From NCBI GenBank assembly GCA_020747065.1, contig JAGMVK010000004.1, forward strand, positions 62,001 to 126,000: a stretch of 64,000 nucleotides of DNA, in the 5' to 3' direction. Positions within the stretch are counted from its first letter, which is position 1. Each line of letters begins with the position of its first letter. Source of the stretch: Cadophora sp. MPI-SDFR-AT-0126. Lineage: Eukaryota; Ascomycota; Leotiomycetes; Helotiales; Ploettnerulaceae. A program made the translations under genes and the position numbers. Under the pieces are notes generated by a model. That model did not search any database. It saw only the letters and a list, made by a program, of their open reading frames with translations, and was not told the origin of the DNA. Positions 24,943 through 35,065 of the stretch are shown here, in pieces.

Positions 24943-26637
24943 CTATACACTCAAAGCCGACTCGCTCTGAGCCCTTAACTTGCCAGAATTCAAAACATCC
25001 CCCGCTCTTCTCATCCTCTCTATAATAACTTGTTCCTCACTCTCCCACCTTCCAATAGTATCCTTTTTCTTACCTCCAAATCCCAACCATCCAGAACTCG
25101 AATCATCCTTTGCGTCCTTCTCCTCTCTCGCCATCTTCCGGACCATGGCCATCCAATTCCCTAATCCGACCTCGAAACATTGCTTGCATTTAGTCTTGGC
25201 TTCATTATCAATTCCCTTACGTCGTAATTCCTCCTCAGCAAGATCAACAGCTTCTCTCGTCCATGCGAGCCCATCTTCTCTGCTCGTCCCGGTGAGTTTT
25301 GAGGCGTACAGTATCTCCCCAATATAAGTCATGACACCAGCCTCCTCACACTTCTCCTCTGGAGTCCGCAGCGGGGGCGTCGTTCCATCATTTGGAGGAG
25401 GTGGGTATTGTGGCGGCGCTATTACTGAACGCATCATGTCTAGGGCTGTGCTTAGCATACCCTTCTCTTCTTCATCTGGTGTAAGTGTTGATCGCATTGT
25501 AGTCGGCATTTGTGGCAAAGACCTTCGGGCACGGAGGACTGAGAGAAATATTGGGAGGGCTAGCGAAAGATTCGAGTTCACTGCATGATGTACACCCAAC
25601 GCAGTTGCAACTGAGAGGACATTAGCACTGGGCAACCCAGACTCAACTCTGATCACCCCTGTTGCAGAATCGATAGCCGGCTCCTCCATCTTCGAATTCA
25701 CAATGTCCAATGCCCATTTATGCATCTCCAGAGCAGCCTCAGGTGTCTTCTTGTAATCCAGCCAAACCGCATACGCCAAAGCCGCGTCAATTCGTTGCTT
25801 GTCCGTAAATCCTTGCGTCGTCAAAACCCGCATATAATACACTTCTGGCCCCTCGAAAGCTGCCTCGCAGTCCTCCTCTCTTGGCGCACTCTTCGATCCT
25901 GGTGGCACCGGTCGAGGATTCGGATTCGAAGGCCCGATAACCACATTCGCAGGGAAAGCAACATTCCTCGTCTTATCCCGAACATATCCATCCAGATGCT
26001 CCGCCGCCCTGGCAGCACCCATCAGGATCTCATAATAGCCCCGTCTCCAAGGCTCTGACTTTTTTGAAATATCGCAGCCCGTCTTCCCAATTCCTGCCAC
26101 AAGGATCCCTCCTTCGTCTGCATCTGCAAGTCCCGCTCCATCAATGTTTGGATCCTCCAATCTCCGCAGAAGCTGTCTGTATGCATCGCCCGTACGTGCC
26201 CAATCAACCAGACTGACTCCATCTTCCTCGTGCTCCTCCTGCCACCTTGCACTCCTCCAATCCTTCCTTGTAACCCATGACCATTCACTTGGAGACGGAA
26301 ATCTATGATTGAGGTACTCCTGCTGGACTCCAAACGCAAAAACGAGCACTAAGATCCCTCCTGTCCACAATAGAATGGTATATTTTCCAGCTTTCCATAC
26401 CTCGTCCTTAATCCATTCCTTTCGTTCTGTGGTAAGAAATCGAGCTGTTGGTCTGCGAGTTCGAGAGGAGAGGAAAGGAAGCTGTGGTCGTGAATAGCTG
26501 GTCAAAGTGTTTTGCGTAAAAGGTCGAGGAGAATTAGGAGGTCGGAAAGATCGTAGAAGAAGTATCCTTCTAATTGGGAATCTTGGGCGCATTTTGATGT
26601 GCTGTGTTGATGGATGTCTGGGAAGCTCAAATCTCAA
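24943..26637 (-). CDS. Conserved fungal mitochondrial membrane protein, helical-repeat region, function unknown
   Basis: Single-exon frame of 564 aa. The N-terminus is Arg/Ser/Pro-rich and lacks acidic residues, as in mitochondrial presequences (alternative start at residue 16, MRPRFPIRR). A single membrane segment follows at about residues 87-105 (YTILLWTGGILVLVFAFGV). The rest is soluble and mostly helical, with alternating segments resembling TPR-like hairpins (LAYAVWLDYKKTPEAALEMHKWAL; ALGVHHAVNSNLSLALPIFLSVL). I do not recognise a catalytic motif. Its promoter is shared head to head with a complex III assembly factor, which fits a mitochondrial role but does not prove it. Confidence 0.75.
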   Translation of the reverse strand: MRFELPRHPSTQHIKMRPRFPIRRILLLRSFRPPNSPRPFTQNTLTSYSRPQLPFLSSRTRRPTARFLTTERKEWIKDEVWKAGKYTILLWTGGILVLVFAFGVQQEYLNHRFPSPSEWSWVTRKDWRSARWQEEHEEDGVSLVDWARTGDAYRQLLRRLEDPNIDGAGLADADEGGILVAGIGKTGCDISKKSEPWRRGYYEILMGAARAAEHLDGYVRDKTRNVAFPANVVIGPSNPNPRPVPPGSKSAPREEDCEAAFEGPEVYYMRVLTTQGFTDKQRIDAALAYAVWLDYKKTPEAALEMHKWALDIVNSKMEEPAIDSATGVIRVESGLPSANVLSVATALGVHHAVNSNLSLALPIFLSVLRARRSLPQMPTTMRSTLTPDEEEKGMLSTALDMMRSVIAPPQYPPPPNDGTTPPLRTPEEKCEEAGVMTYIGEILYASKLTGTSREDGLAWTREAVDLAEEELRRKGIDNEAKTKCKQCFEVGLGNWMAMVRKMAREEKDAKDDSSSGWLGFGGKKKDTIGRWESEEQVIIERMRRAGDVLNSGKLRAQSESALSV

Positions 26638-26777
26638 TCGAGATCTCCCACCACCTGACTTGGCGTTGGGGCCTCAAGGTGCCAGGCACGGGTCTTTAGT
26701 GGGGAATATTTTGAGAGGGGATGGACTGCACATAGTCAATACGGTGTATCCCAGCTTCCAACATTCACCAATTGACA
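26638..26777. promoter_or_regulatory. 140-bp bidirectional promoter of two mitochondrial genes
   Basis: The start codons of the 564-aa mitochondrial protein (26637, minus) and the complex III assembly factor (26778, plus) are separated by only 140 bp. This is the shortest divergent spacer in the window, so the two are likely co-expressed. Confidence 0.55.
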
Positions 26778-27324
26778 ATGTCTAAATCAGTACGCTTCCT
26801 TCTTCTATATATATAATACCTTAATGGGACACTGACTCTTTCAAAAGATCGCCTACAAACACTACATCCGCGCTCTCTCGCGCTGGCCCGTCGATAACCT
26901 GCGACCAGACTGCCAGTTCCCCCAAGTAATGCGAAAGCGACTCGAGCAAAGGTTCCTGCCTGTATTCTCACAATCCTCCTCCACTGGCACCACGCAAGTA
27001 CAGGCTGTTGCAAACAGCGCTATAGATGAGAAGCTAGAGTTGGAGCAGGCAAATGTGCTATATTCGCTGTTAGAGAACCGCTATTCGAGGAAGGTTTGTT
27101 TTAAATCACGAAGGAGACTTAGGCCCTTACGAGTCTTGAGATTTGAGGGATAGGTGCTGATATGTGTTGTTAACATACAGTATCCGATTACGGGCGAGTT
27201 GATGGCGCCGAAGAGCAATCCGAATCATTATACGAATTTGATCAAGGAGTTAGAAGAGGCACCGAGGAGTAGTTGGATGGAAAGGACGATTAAAAGGTGG
27301 AAAGGCTTTTTACGATTTTCGTAA
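26778..27324 (+). CDS. CBP6: Ubiquinol-cytochrome c reductase assembly factor, UQCC2/CBP6-like
   Basis: Small mitochondrial matrix protein that, with its partner Cbp3, supports cytochrome b synthesis and assembly into complex III. Exons are 26778..26789, 26848..27093 and 27181..27324, giving 133 aa. The first exon is only 12 nt (MSKS). Exon 2 opens with IAYKHYIRALSRWPVDNLRPD and then FPQVMRKRLEQRF, the family signature. A Gln/Ser-rich linker and NVLYSLLENRYSRKYPI follow. The C-terminus has PNHYTNLIKELEEAP, as in fungal homologues. Both introns have GT-AG ends and the exon sum is in frame. The split into Cbp6 versus UQCC2 naming is only nomenclature. Confidence 0.87.
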
Positions 27325-27537
27325 TAGGACATTAGGGATGGATGTATTTGTACGACTACAGTACATGTTCTGGCGTCACGAAAGAGCTGTACAATAGCGG
27401 AGCTCTATACTTTTGATGACCATGGCTTGGAGCCTTGTACAATTAAATACCACGACTCCTATAAACCATATCTAGACTCCCAACGCCATACTTCATGCAG
27501 AAGTCTATACAACCCATGATTCCCCTTCCCCCAACTC

Positions 27538-28711
27538 TTAAATGTACTTCTTTTCTGGATCCAACCTATCCATCAAATCGATACTCTTCTCATACATAGT
27601 AAACACAATCCCGCCACTCAACATCAACCTTACCAACCTCGGTAGCGCACCACTCCAAAACGTCAGTATGCCCTCGTTTTTCGCGATCAGCGCAGCACAA
27701 GCAAAGCTGTTTCTATACAGACTCCTCGCCTCAATACTCTGCATCCGAGTCTTTATAGTATCAAGCGGCTGAGTAACATAAACGGTAATAAGACCTGCAA
27801 TACCTCCGATTCCAAATGTAGCCATCGTGCCTAGCTTCTCCCCCGGCGCCGTGTATGATTGTGCAAGCTGGCGGAGGAAAGTATAGGATCCGAATCGTGT
27901 TGCGCTGTTCGCTGCTTGCCGCGCCGTAGTTGGGACGAAACCTTGGAAGAAGCCTCGGATGCCACGCTCGCGGGCGATGATAGGAACGGCGTGGAGGAAG
28001 CCTCGCATTCGAGGGTTGGCACTCTTGCGGTCGTCGATTCTGACGTCTGTTAACCTAGTACTTGGACAAATGAAATTCTTGAGAGAAGTCACGAACAGTG
28101 TTGTCTTAATGCTCTCAAACGGCGTGACAGCAAGTAAAGATTCCGTGACGCCTGCGCCAAACCCAGCAATGACCGTCCTTGGGCCTGATATCTTTCCATC
28201 GGCATCCTGAAGCATAGACTTATACTGATCGAAGGCCACAAATCCTACAATGGCGTCAGAAATGTAGCTTCTGGAAGCCTTGGGGCTGTATCCGGAGTGG
28301 CATACGGATTCCAGCTTTCAGCGAATTGCCAATGATCAATGTCGTGCATCCTGCATACCAGGCTTTGCCAAACGGTGGCCAGGGTAGCTTCTGCCCGTCT
28401 GCTAATCTGCGATTCAATTGCGTTCGAGTCTTCGCAACTGCCAGGACTTTGTCAGCCAAGTCCCTGGGCGTTGTTCACATTCGCAGGCTGTGACCCCAGA
28501 AGTGAAGCCAAAGTCGCCGCAGCTATTGGGATTTTGATTCGAAAGACATACATTCGGCAGGGTAAGTAATAGCTAGACATAAGTTAGCAAAGCTCCGATG
28601 ATTCATGGTGGGGGACCTACCAATCTCGACAGCTCCAGCAGTAGACCCAGCAATGATTGAGCGCAAAGCGCTGGGTCTGTCCTTTTTCTTTTCTGGTTGT
28701 GCGGTCGCCAT
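27538..28711 (-). CDS. CTP1: Mitochondrial tricarboxylate (citrate) carrier
   Basis: Inner-membrane carrier exchanging citrate/isocitrate. Exons are 28711..28621, 28572..28552, 28437..28306, 28244..28097 and 28039..27538, giving 297 aa. The second exon is a 21-nt microexon completing the first carrier signature (AITYPAE then FAKTRTQ). Three Solcar repeats are visible, with signatures YPAEFAKTR, TPFESIKTT and QPLDTIKTR. The SIKTTLIDDRKSANPRM region is characteristic of the Ctp1 family. The last intron (28040..28096, 57 nt) is a multiple of three and lacks a stop, so an unspliced frame looks open; removing it restores TTLIDDRKS. Six membrane helices are expected. Confidence 0.95.
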
Positions 28712-29406
28712 TTTGACGATTGGGAGATTGTGAAGGGTGAAGAGTTGTAATCTGAGTATTGTTGATTTTTCCTGGGAAGCTTGCGAAGTTGACGAATGCC
28801 GATGCCGCTTTAGGAGTCTGGGGTACAGGAGCTGGGGTGCTGTGAATTGTACCCGGTAATCGGCGGCGTTTTTGATTTTGTTGATGAGGGGACTGACGCA
28901 AATACATACAATATGGGACTGCAGTTTAATTAACAAGACTTCTTCTCTCACCTCGATTCTTAAAGAAATTCACCACTTCATTTTAGATTGCCACAAAAAC
29001 CGCGCCGATGGAAGGTCGTCATCTACAGCCTCCAAAAGATTCTGGTCAAGAGCAAGTTTTGACCGTTGCGATCAAATTGCAGCTAAAATCAGTACGAATG
29101 GCTGAGGGAGAAGCAGCTCTATGGAGATGGCTAGTTTAACCGCCGCAGCCCCTGTGCGAAAACGATATGAAAGATACGGTACGAGGCTATCGAAAAATAC
29201 CGAAAGATTGCGATATAGAAAGGGCAGAGAGCCTCTTAAGGATACAACATGTGTTATACCTAGACTACTCTACAAATACACCAGTCCTGGAGCTGTCTGA
29301 TGCCCGTTTTCTCTCCACTGACCCTATCTCCGAGTTCCATTGTAGTCCGTGCCCTATGCAGACAAGATGCATCTATTTAGTGATCCAGAAAGTGGGAGAT
29401 ATCCAT
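28712..29406. promoter_or_regulatory. Promoter region of CTP1
   Basis: About 700 bp between the CTP1 start and the PHO88 stop, both on the minus strand. It must hold the CTP1 promoter. No gene-like frame or repeat was recognised. Confidence 0.5.
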
Positions 29407-30118
29407 CTACTCGTCCTTGACACCACCTCGGCCGGCCTTCTCCGCGGCGGCAATTGACTTCTTGTCCTGAGCTTGGGCAGCTCCGCCCTGGAGACCGCTC
29501 ATCAAACCAGCAGGAGCTTTGAATGGTCGCTTCAGGTCTCCAGTGGCTGGCTGTCCGAACAAGTGGATCTTGACCATGTTGCCTTCGAATGCGCCTTTGA
29601 GGGGGATGATAGATTGAATGACCAGTGGGTTGGTATACTTGAAGTATAGGTGCATAACTCCCATCATTCCAACGCCCATGAGTTGTGCCTTATAAAGTGC
29701 CTTCATTTGTGCGACATCATATGCGTGGACAGTGGTAGTGATAAGCTTTGGCTCTTCGGTGGATCCCATTTGTGGTTGCTCGACGTATTTGAGGGTGGTC
29801 ATATCTGCAGACAATTAGTGCTGGTCGTTTCCCCCAACACTCCGCAATGAAAACTTTCGTCACTTACCCTTCTTCTTATTGATCTGGAGATGCACGTAGG
29901 CATAGATGGAGATGATGATGACGTTTGAGAGGATGTAGCCGGCGCGGATCATGTTGAGCACACTGGGGTCATCCATAGGGATCTTCTTGGAGACTTGCAT
30001 CATCACGAGGATGATTACCAAGTTGGTGCTGCACAATTGCTGTCAGTATGGCTGTTAAGATGGGATGGGGCAGTATGGAAGAGTGCATCGCATACATTTG
30101 GGGACTGAGAGCGGCCAT
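29407..30118 (-). CDS. PHO88: Pho88/Snd3-like ER membrane protein
   Basis: ER protein first linked to phosphate uptake and later to SRP-independent targeting (SND3). Exons are 30118..30096, 30028..29868 and 29804..29407, giving 193 aa, close to yeast Pho88. The first exon is 23 nt (MAALSPQ). The splice leads into ITNLVIILVMMQVSKKIPMDDP and a membrane segment IRAGYILSNVIIISIYAYVHLQI. Later blocks TTVHAYDVAQMKALYKAQLMG and MHLYFKYTNPLVIQSI are family-specific. The C-terminus is Gly/Ala/Lys-rich. Introns of 67 and 63 nt have standard ends. Confidence 0.95.
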
Positions 30119-31598
30119 TCTGTCGGTATTAGGTCGGATCGCCAAGGGACTGCTCTGTAGAGTGAAGTTCGCAATTGAATACAACTAGGGGAAGTTGTAG
30201 GACTGTTTGTGGGATGGAGTCGAAGTCAAAGATTGAGCGTAAATAGAAGAAGGCTGCCGTGGTGCGAAGAATCGTGCGCCACTGTGTAGGTTCACTAGTT
30301 TGTACTAACCAGACTTAAGGTGGCTTGGATTGCGGCTGCGGGACTTCAGGCCAGATATTGACAAACGGTGCCGAGGATTCGCCGTTTTACGATGTCGTTT
30401 GTTTTGAGGTCGTTTGTTTACTTCTAAACATTATACTCAAGATCTGCGAATCTCATAGCGATTGATAAGTTACTGAAATGTTCCAGGGATATGTTTGCCA
30501 AGTCAAGCGACTGAGGGCACAATAGATGTGGCTGCGAAGCTTCCTTACCTTTAATGTTTGTATTAACTCGATCTTTGCATGGTTACGAGTGGTTCATGTG
30601 ATGTTCGACGTGCTTGCAAAGTCGAACTCTCACCTCCTCGTGGCGCAAAGGAGTAAGATTGTGGTTAATTATATAGTAGCTAACGAGAGCCGTTACATTT
30701 GAGAGAGTTGTTGGAAGTACTGTGAAAGGTTGATTTGGAAGGGCCTTGGCAACGAGAAATTGTCACGATGACACCAACTTCACAATTACGACTACAACTT
30801 CAACGAAAAACTTGCAATCGAGAGCATGCCAAAGATGGAGATAGACCTTGCCAGCTATCTTCACAAATACATACTCCACCTCGGTGGTTCCTCCTCAACG
30901 ACAAATCCAATAGCACTCGACGACAAAACCACGTGGCATACCTCTCTCTCGTGCTCGACTGAAGCCTCCGCTGATGGCAATTAGGATCAGGAGATGGAAG
31001 GACAATTAGTTGCTGAGCGTTGTTTGTATGCTTTTTGAGTTGTGTCTTGAGAGGTCATGGTTTGACGGGTTCCTGACACTTATCAAGTTGAACCTCGTAG
31101 AGCTGATTTCGGACTGGATTTGAAAGCGAGAGCAATCGATATGCTCTTTCTTGACCTTAGACTTTCTCCCAAGGTTAAAATACCTCTGCCTCTTCTGCCG
31201 GCAGCAGGAGGGCCAATATCATCTCGTTCGTGAAGCCAACGGTACGTTGTAGCTTCGGAGATCCCAGATTCGGCTGCAAATTCCTCTTTTTGACCTCATT
31301 TTCTCTGTGAAATGCGTTGGAACATCGTTCTTTGGCGAGAGCATTGTATTCTGGAGGTCTTTTCCATGTTGGAGGATGCCTCTTGTTTCCGCTGCGTAGT
31401 TCTCGTCCCATTGTGTTAGTTTCAAAAGTTATGGAAAAATACGGATATTACATACAGTAGCGTCCGGGAAAGCCTAATCCTATCTTATCTTATCGCCGAA
31501 GCATTATTTCCTGGAGAACTCGCCGACCCTAAATTATAACAACAACGCTTCTCAATTGGCAAGCTCTCCAGGACTCAGGGGGGGGAGACAACAGATGT
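30119..31598. promoter_or_regulatory. 1.5 kb divergent region between PHO88 and TPC1, with a triple GATA motif
   Basis: Contains both promoters. Three overlapping GATA-type hexamers (CTATCT, TTATCT, TTATCG) run from 31480 to 31495, about 105-120 bp before the TPC1 ATG. No convincing frame exists in the 30.1-31.4 kb part. Confidence 0.5.
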
Positions 31599-32676
31599 AT
31601 GTCTGCAAACGGAGAGCACCTCAAAGATGAGGTCAGTCACATTACCCCATGAAAGAGATACCTTACTGACTGAAGCAAGGGTTCCAAAACCCAGGTGATG
31701 ATAGCTGGGGCTACAGCAGGCTTGATCGCGAGGTATATCTTCCGTTGATGTCCCAACACTTCACCAGTATGACTAAAATCCAATCAGATTCATCATAGCC
31801 CCTCTAGATGTCGTCAAAATCCGCCTCCAACTACAGACCCACTCCCTTTCTGATCCGCTCTCCCACCGCGACCTGCGTGGCTCTCCCATCTACAAAGGCA
31901 TCCTCCCAACGATCAAACACATCCTCCGAGAAGAAGGCATCACCGGATTATGGAAAGGCAACATTCCCGCAGAGCTGATGTACATCTCGTACAGCGCCAT
32001 TCAATTCACGACCTACCGCACAATCACCCTTGGCCTCCAACAAACGTTCGGCGAACATAGACTCCCTAACGCAGCGGAGAGTTTTGTTGCTGGTGCGGGC
32101 GCCGGAGCCGTTGCTACAACTGCCACATATCCCTTAGACTTGCTACGCACAAGATTCGCTGCCCAGGGCACGGAGAAGATCTATTCCTCGCTCGCTGCAT
32201 CTATACGTGATATAGCTCGGCATGAAGGGCCACGAGGATTCTTTCAAGGTCTCGGCGCAGGCGTGGGTCAGATCATCCCTTACATGGGGATCTTCTTCTC
32301 GACGTACGAAACATTGCGTCTGCCGCTCTCGCACGTTTCTCTTCCGTACGGATCTGGCGACGCCACAGCGGGAATTATGGCGTCAGTATTGGCAAAAACG
32401 GCGGTATTCCCTCTAGACCTTATTCGCAAGCGGCTGCAAGTTCAGGGACCAACTAGATCGAGATATGTGCATAGGAATATTCCGGAGTATAAGGGTGTTT
32501 TCAGGACGTTGGGCGAGATTGTTAAAAAGGAGGGGAGGAGAGGCTTGTATCGAGGATTGACTGTGAGCCTTTTCAAGTCGGCGCCGGCAAGTGCTGTTAC
32601 GATGTGGACTTATGAGAGGGTCTTAAAGCTCTTGATGGAGATGGAGGGCAAGGGAAATGACGGTGGCGTAGATTGA
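31599..32676 (+). CDS. TPC1: Mitochondrial thiamine pyrophosphate carrier
   Basis: Inner-membrane carrier importing thiamine pyrophosphate for matrix dehydrogenases. Exons are 31599..31631, 31695..31732 and 31788..32676, with introns of 63 and 55 nt, giving 319 aa. The spliced N-terminus reads [20 protein letters not shown] then [20 protein letters not shown]. The three carrier signatures are [18 protein letters not shown] and [30 protein letters not shown] and [14 protein letters not shown] match Tpc1-type carriers. An ATG four bases upstream (31595) is out of frame and meets a stop after eleven codons, so 31599 is the start. Confidence 0.93.
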
Positions 32677-33090
32677 TAGACTATAGGATGAGAGGAATTG
32701 AGTGTAAAGATATCCGTGCTAGACAAAAGGAACAAGTGTCTATGGCATAATTAGTAATAATCAGTAGTGATGAACTGGGACGTGTGGGAGAGGACGAAGA
32801 CTCAGCGTTGAATTCTATCTTCTTTCAGTATACTGTCAGAAGCGGCTCCTCGGTAAAAGTGATTCTCATAAACAAACCTACCCCGCATTGCCGACAAGCT
32901 GTCAACTGTCTCTTTGAATGAAATCTATTTTGCGCTTTGACGCCCGACCTTCACAAGTACAAGCATTATATATTCACTCAGGCAAGCCTTATGCTAATCC
33001 GTCCTCGGTCTCTCGAATTATTGACTTGAGAAGATCACTCTGCCTTGCTGATATACTACACTAGAGAGACGTTCAAAAGTCAGTCAAACG
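32677..33090. other. Spacer between TPC1 and the 227-aa orphan
   Basis: About 410 bp of AT-rich sequence holding the TPC1 3' UTR and the next promoter. Nothing else seen. Confidence 0.55.
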
Positions 33091-33774
33091 ATGGCAGTGA
33101 CCCGCGTCCAGAACACTTCATCACGTTCACAGATTGGTTCCCCCCTGCGCCCTCCCCGTTCGAAGACCAAACGCAGCCAATGGACTGCCTGCGGCTGTAA
33201 CATCTATGGCTGGCCCTCTATTGGTGGTATGATTATGCGAGCATCATGCGATCTCGTAGAGTTGCGGTATCTTGGATTTGATCCTCTGAATGTGCCGACG
33301 ACGAGATTCGAAAATCAAGAGGATGAAGATGACTTCTGTAGGTGTCTGAAAAGAATTGGGGGGAAGTGGTGGAGGAGCGAGCAGAGGCGGCTTGACGTGA
33401 CATTTGCGAAGTGGCGCTTGGGTGAGCGGCCGAATAGGGAGGAGATGAGGGAGGTGTACGTTGGGTGGCCAGAGGCAGGTGGGGTGCTGGTTTTGGAGGG
33501 GGACGAGAGCGAGATGACAGTCGAGACGGGGAAGTTGAGGATGGTGACGGACATGGAGGCGAGATGCCATGTTCTACGGCACACCCTAGCTGCTGTATTT
33601 TACGAAGACCCGGATTCGTATGCTGGATTCGACGGACTAGGGCCGAGGAAGACTAGCCACGATGAGGAAGAGAGTGAAGAAGATGCCGAGGAAGATGATG
33701 GTCACGACGAGAAGGCAACAGCAGGGCAAGATCATGGAAGGCAAGGCTGGGATGGCAAATGTGTGTGTTCTTGA
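33091..33774 (+). CDS. Hypothetical protein, 227 aa
   Basis: Single-exon frame that I do not recognise. After a basic Ser/Arg/Pro-rich N-terminus comes a Cys/Trp-containing segment (QWTACGCNIYGWPSIGGMIM). A mixed region with Trp and Arg clusters follows (KRIGGKWWRSEQRRLDVTF). The tail from about residue 188 is strongly acidic (EEESEEDAEEDD). The composition and the absence of stops over 680 bp support coding, but no domain is evident. No intron is required. A long open frame on the opposite strand (33637-34254) overlaps its acidic end and is probably a shadow. Confidence 0.6.
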   Translation: MAVTRVQNTSSRSQIGSPLRPPRSKTKRSQWTACGCNIYGWPSIGGMIMRASCDLVELRYLGFDPLNVPTTRFENQEDEDDFCRCLKRIGGKWWRSEQRRLDVTFAKWRLGERPNREEMREVYVGWPEAGGVLVLEGDESEMTVETGKLRMVTDMEARCHVLRHTLAAVFYEDPDSYAGFDGLGPRKTSHDEEESEEDAEEDDGHDEKATAGQDHGRQGWDGKCVCS

Positions 33775-34904
33775 TGAGTCGTAGCTTCTATACTGCTGTC
33801 TCCTTGTTCGATCCCAGTCAGACTTCGACTTCTTTGTCAACAAAGCGGTCGCTAAACCTGGGGGCAACCTCTCAGGTCGAGGATTTCGTAGCCGATTTGG
33901 ACAACTTTTCAATGAATGCTTAGTGAAAACCGCAACTTCGGTAAGAAGAGTGTATAAACCTTTGTTAACTATTTTTAAAGTACACACACAGGGAACTTTT
34001 TTTTCTAAAGCATTGTACTTCGGGGGGTAAGTGAGTTGAATAGCAGCTATAAGTTCAGTGTTCTGAACGTGCCTTAAACGGCCACCTAAAACCCGGCAGC
34101 CAATACCACAGCCCAGATTATGAAATTGTAAAGTTTGATAACTCAGTCGGATACATATTGTGGAAGGGGAGACTCCAATCTCCACAACAAGAGCGTAGCA
34201 AATGCAAGGTACGTCAGGTGGAATGTTGTCGAAATAACAAATAGACGAAAACAAAGGATATCATGTGCACTACGCAACATGGGGTTAGCAGTCGTTACCG
34301 GAAAATTTATAGGGCCTTGACGCAAATCAAATGTACCACCAGCGCCTAAGGACTGCCTTCAATAAGCGACTTAAAACACCAACAAGACTTACAATTGGGT
34401 ATACTTCTGCAGGTTAATGCGCGATCGTACGGACCTCGATGTGATGTGACTTCAGACGTGAGATGTGTTGTTCTGCTGGTCCCCAACCCCCCCTTTTAGC
34501 CTTTAAATGGCGGTGACGCCTTGTACTAAAGGCCCTCTCGCTCCGTCCCGCAGGCTTTTCCCAGCCCAGACCAGCCAGTGCAATTATTATTATTGTCATC
34601 GGGTATTTCGAAAGCAAGTTTTAATTTTGAGCTTTCAGTCGTTTTGTTGTTATATTCTTATTTAATTGTTTTCTCCGATTTCAATTGCTATTCTACATAA
34701 CATACCCCTCTCGCTCGGTTGTACGAGAAATACAGCATTCGATTTGATTGGAGTATCGTCGCTAAAGTTGGAACTCGTTCTACAACTTCACCCCTGCGAA
34801 TCAGAGTCGCCCAACGCATCGACACCGACCTCGACCCACCACTTACTTACATACCTCGACAACATCACCTTGCTTTCCTTTGCTACCAACTCGTCATAAT
34901 CCTG

Positions 34905-34946
34905 ATGCCACTTCGAACTGTCTACGTAGCTTTCGCACAAGCCTAA
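34905..34946 (+). promoter_or_regulatory. Upstream ORF candidate 1 (13 codons)
   Basis: A short frame MPLRTVYVAFAQA with a stop, 160 bases before the ATG of the 889-aa gene. It would be translated only if it is in the mature leader. Confidence 0.35.
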
Positions 34947-34976
34947 CCTCACCGCCGTAAAGGTTCCTTGCTCCAC

Positions 34977-35030
34977 ATGCGAGTTGTACCAACAGGTGTG
35001 GCACATCAACCACCCAGCTTGACCCTCTAA
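34977..35030 (+). promoter_or_regulatory. Upstream ORF candidate 2 (17 codons)
   Basis: A second short frame (MRVVPTGVAHQPPSLTL) ends 35 bases before the main ATG at 35066. These two are the only ATGs in roughly the last 450 bases of the putative leader. Confidence 0.35.
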
Positions 35031-35065
35031 GCGCCAGCCCGAGCCAATCTCACCAAATACCAACA

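Larger units (their letters stand above)
33775..35065. other. 1.3 kb region with the long leader of the 889-aa gene
   Basis: The first part holds the 3' UTR of the 227-aa gene. From about 34620 the plus strand becomes pyrimidine-rich and nearly free of ATG until two short upstream frames at 34905 and 34977, which looks like a long 5' leader. No other gene is supported. Confidence 0.5.
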
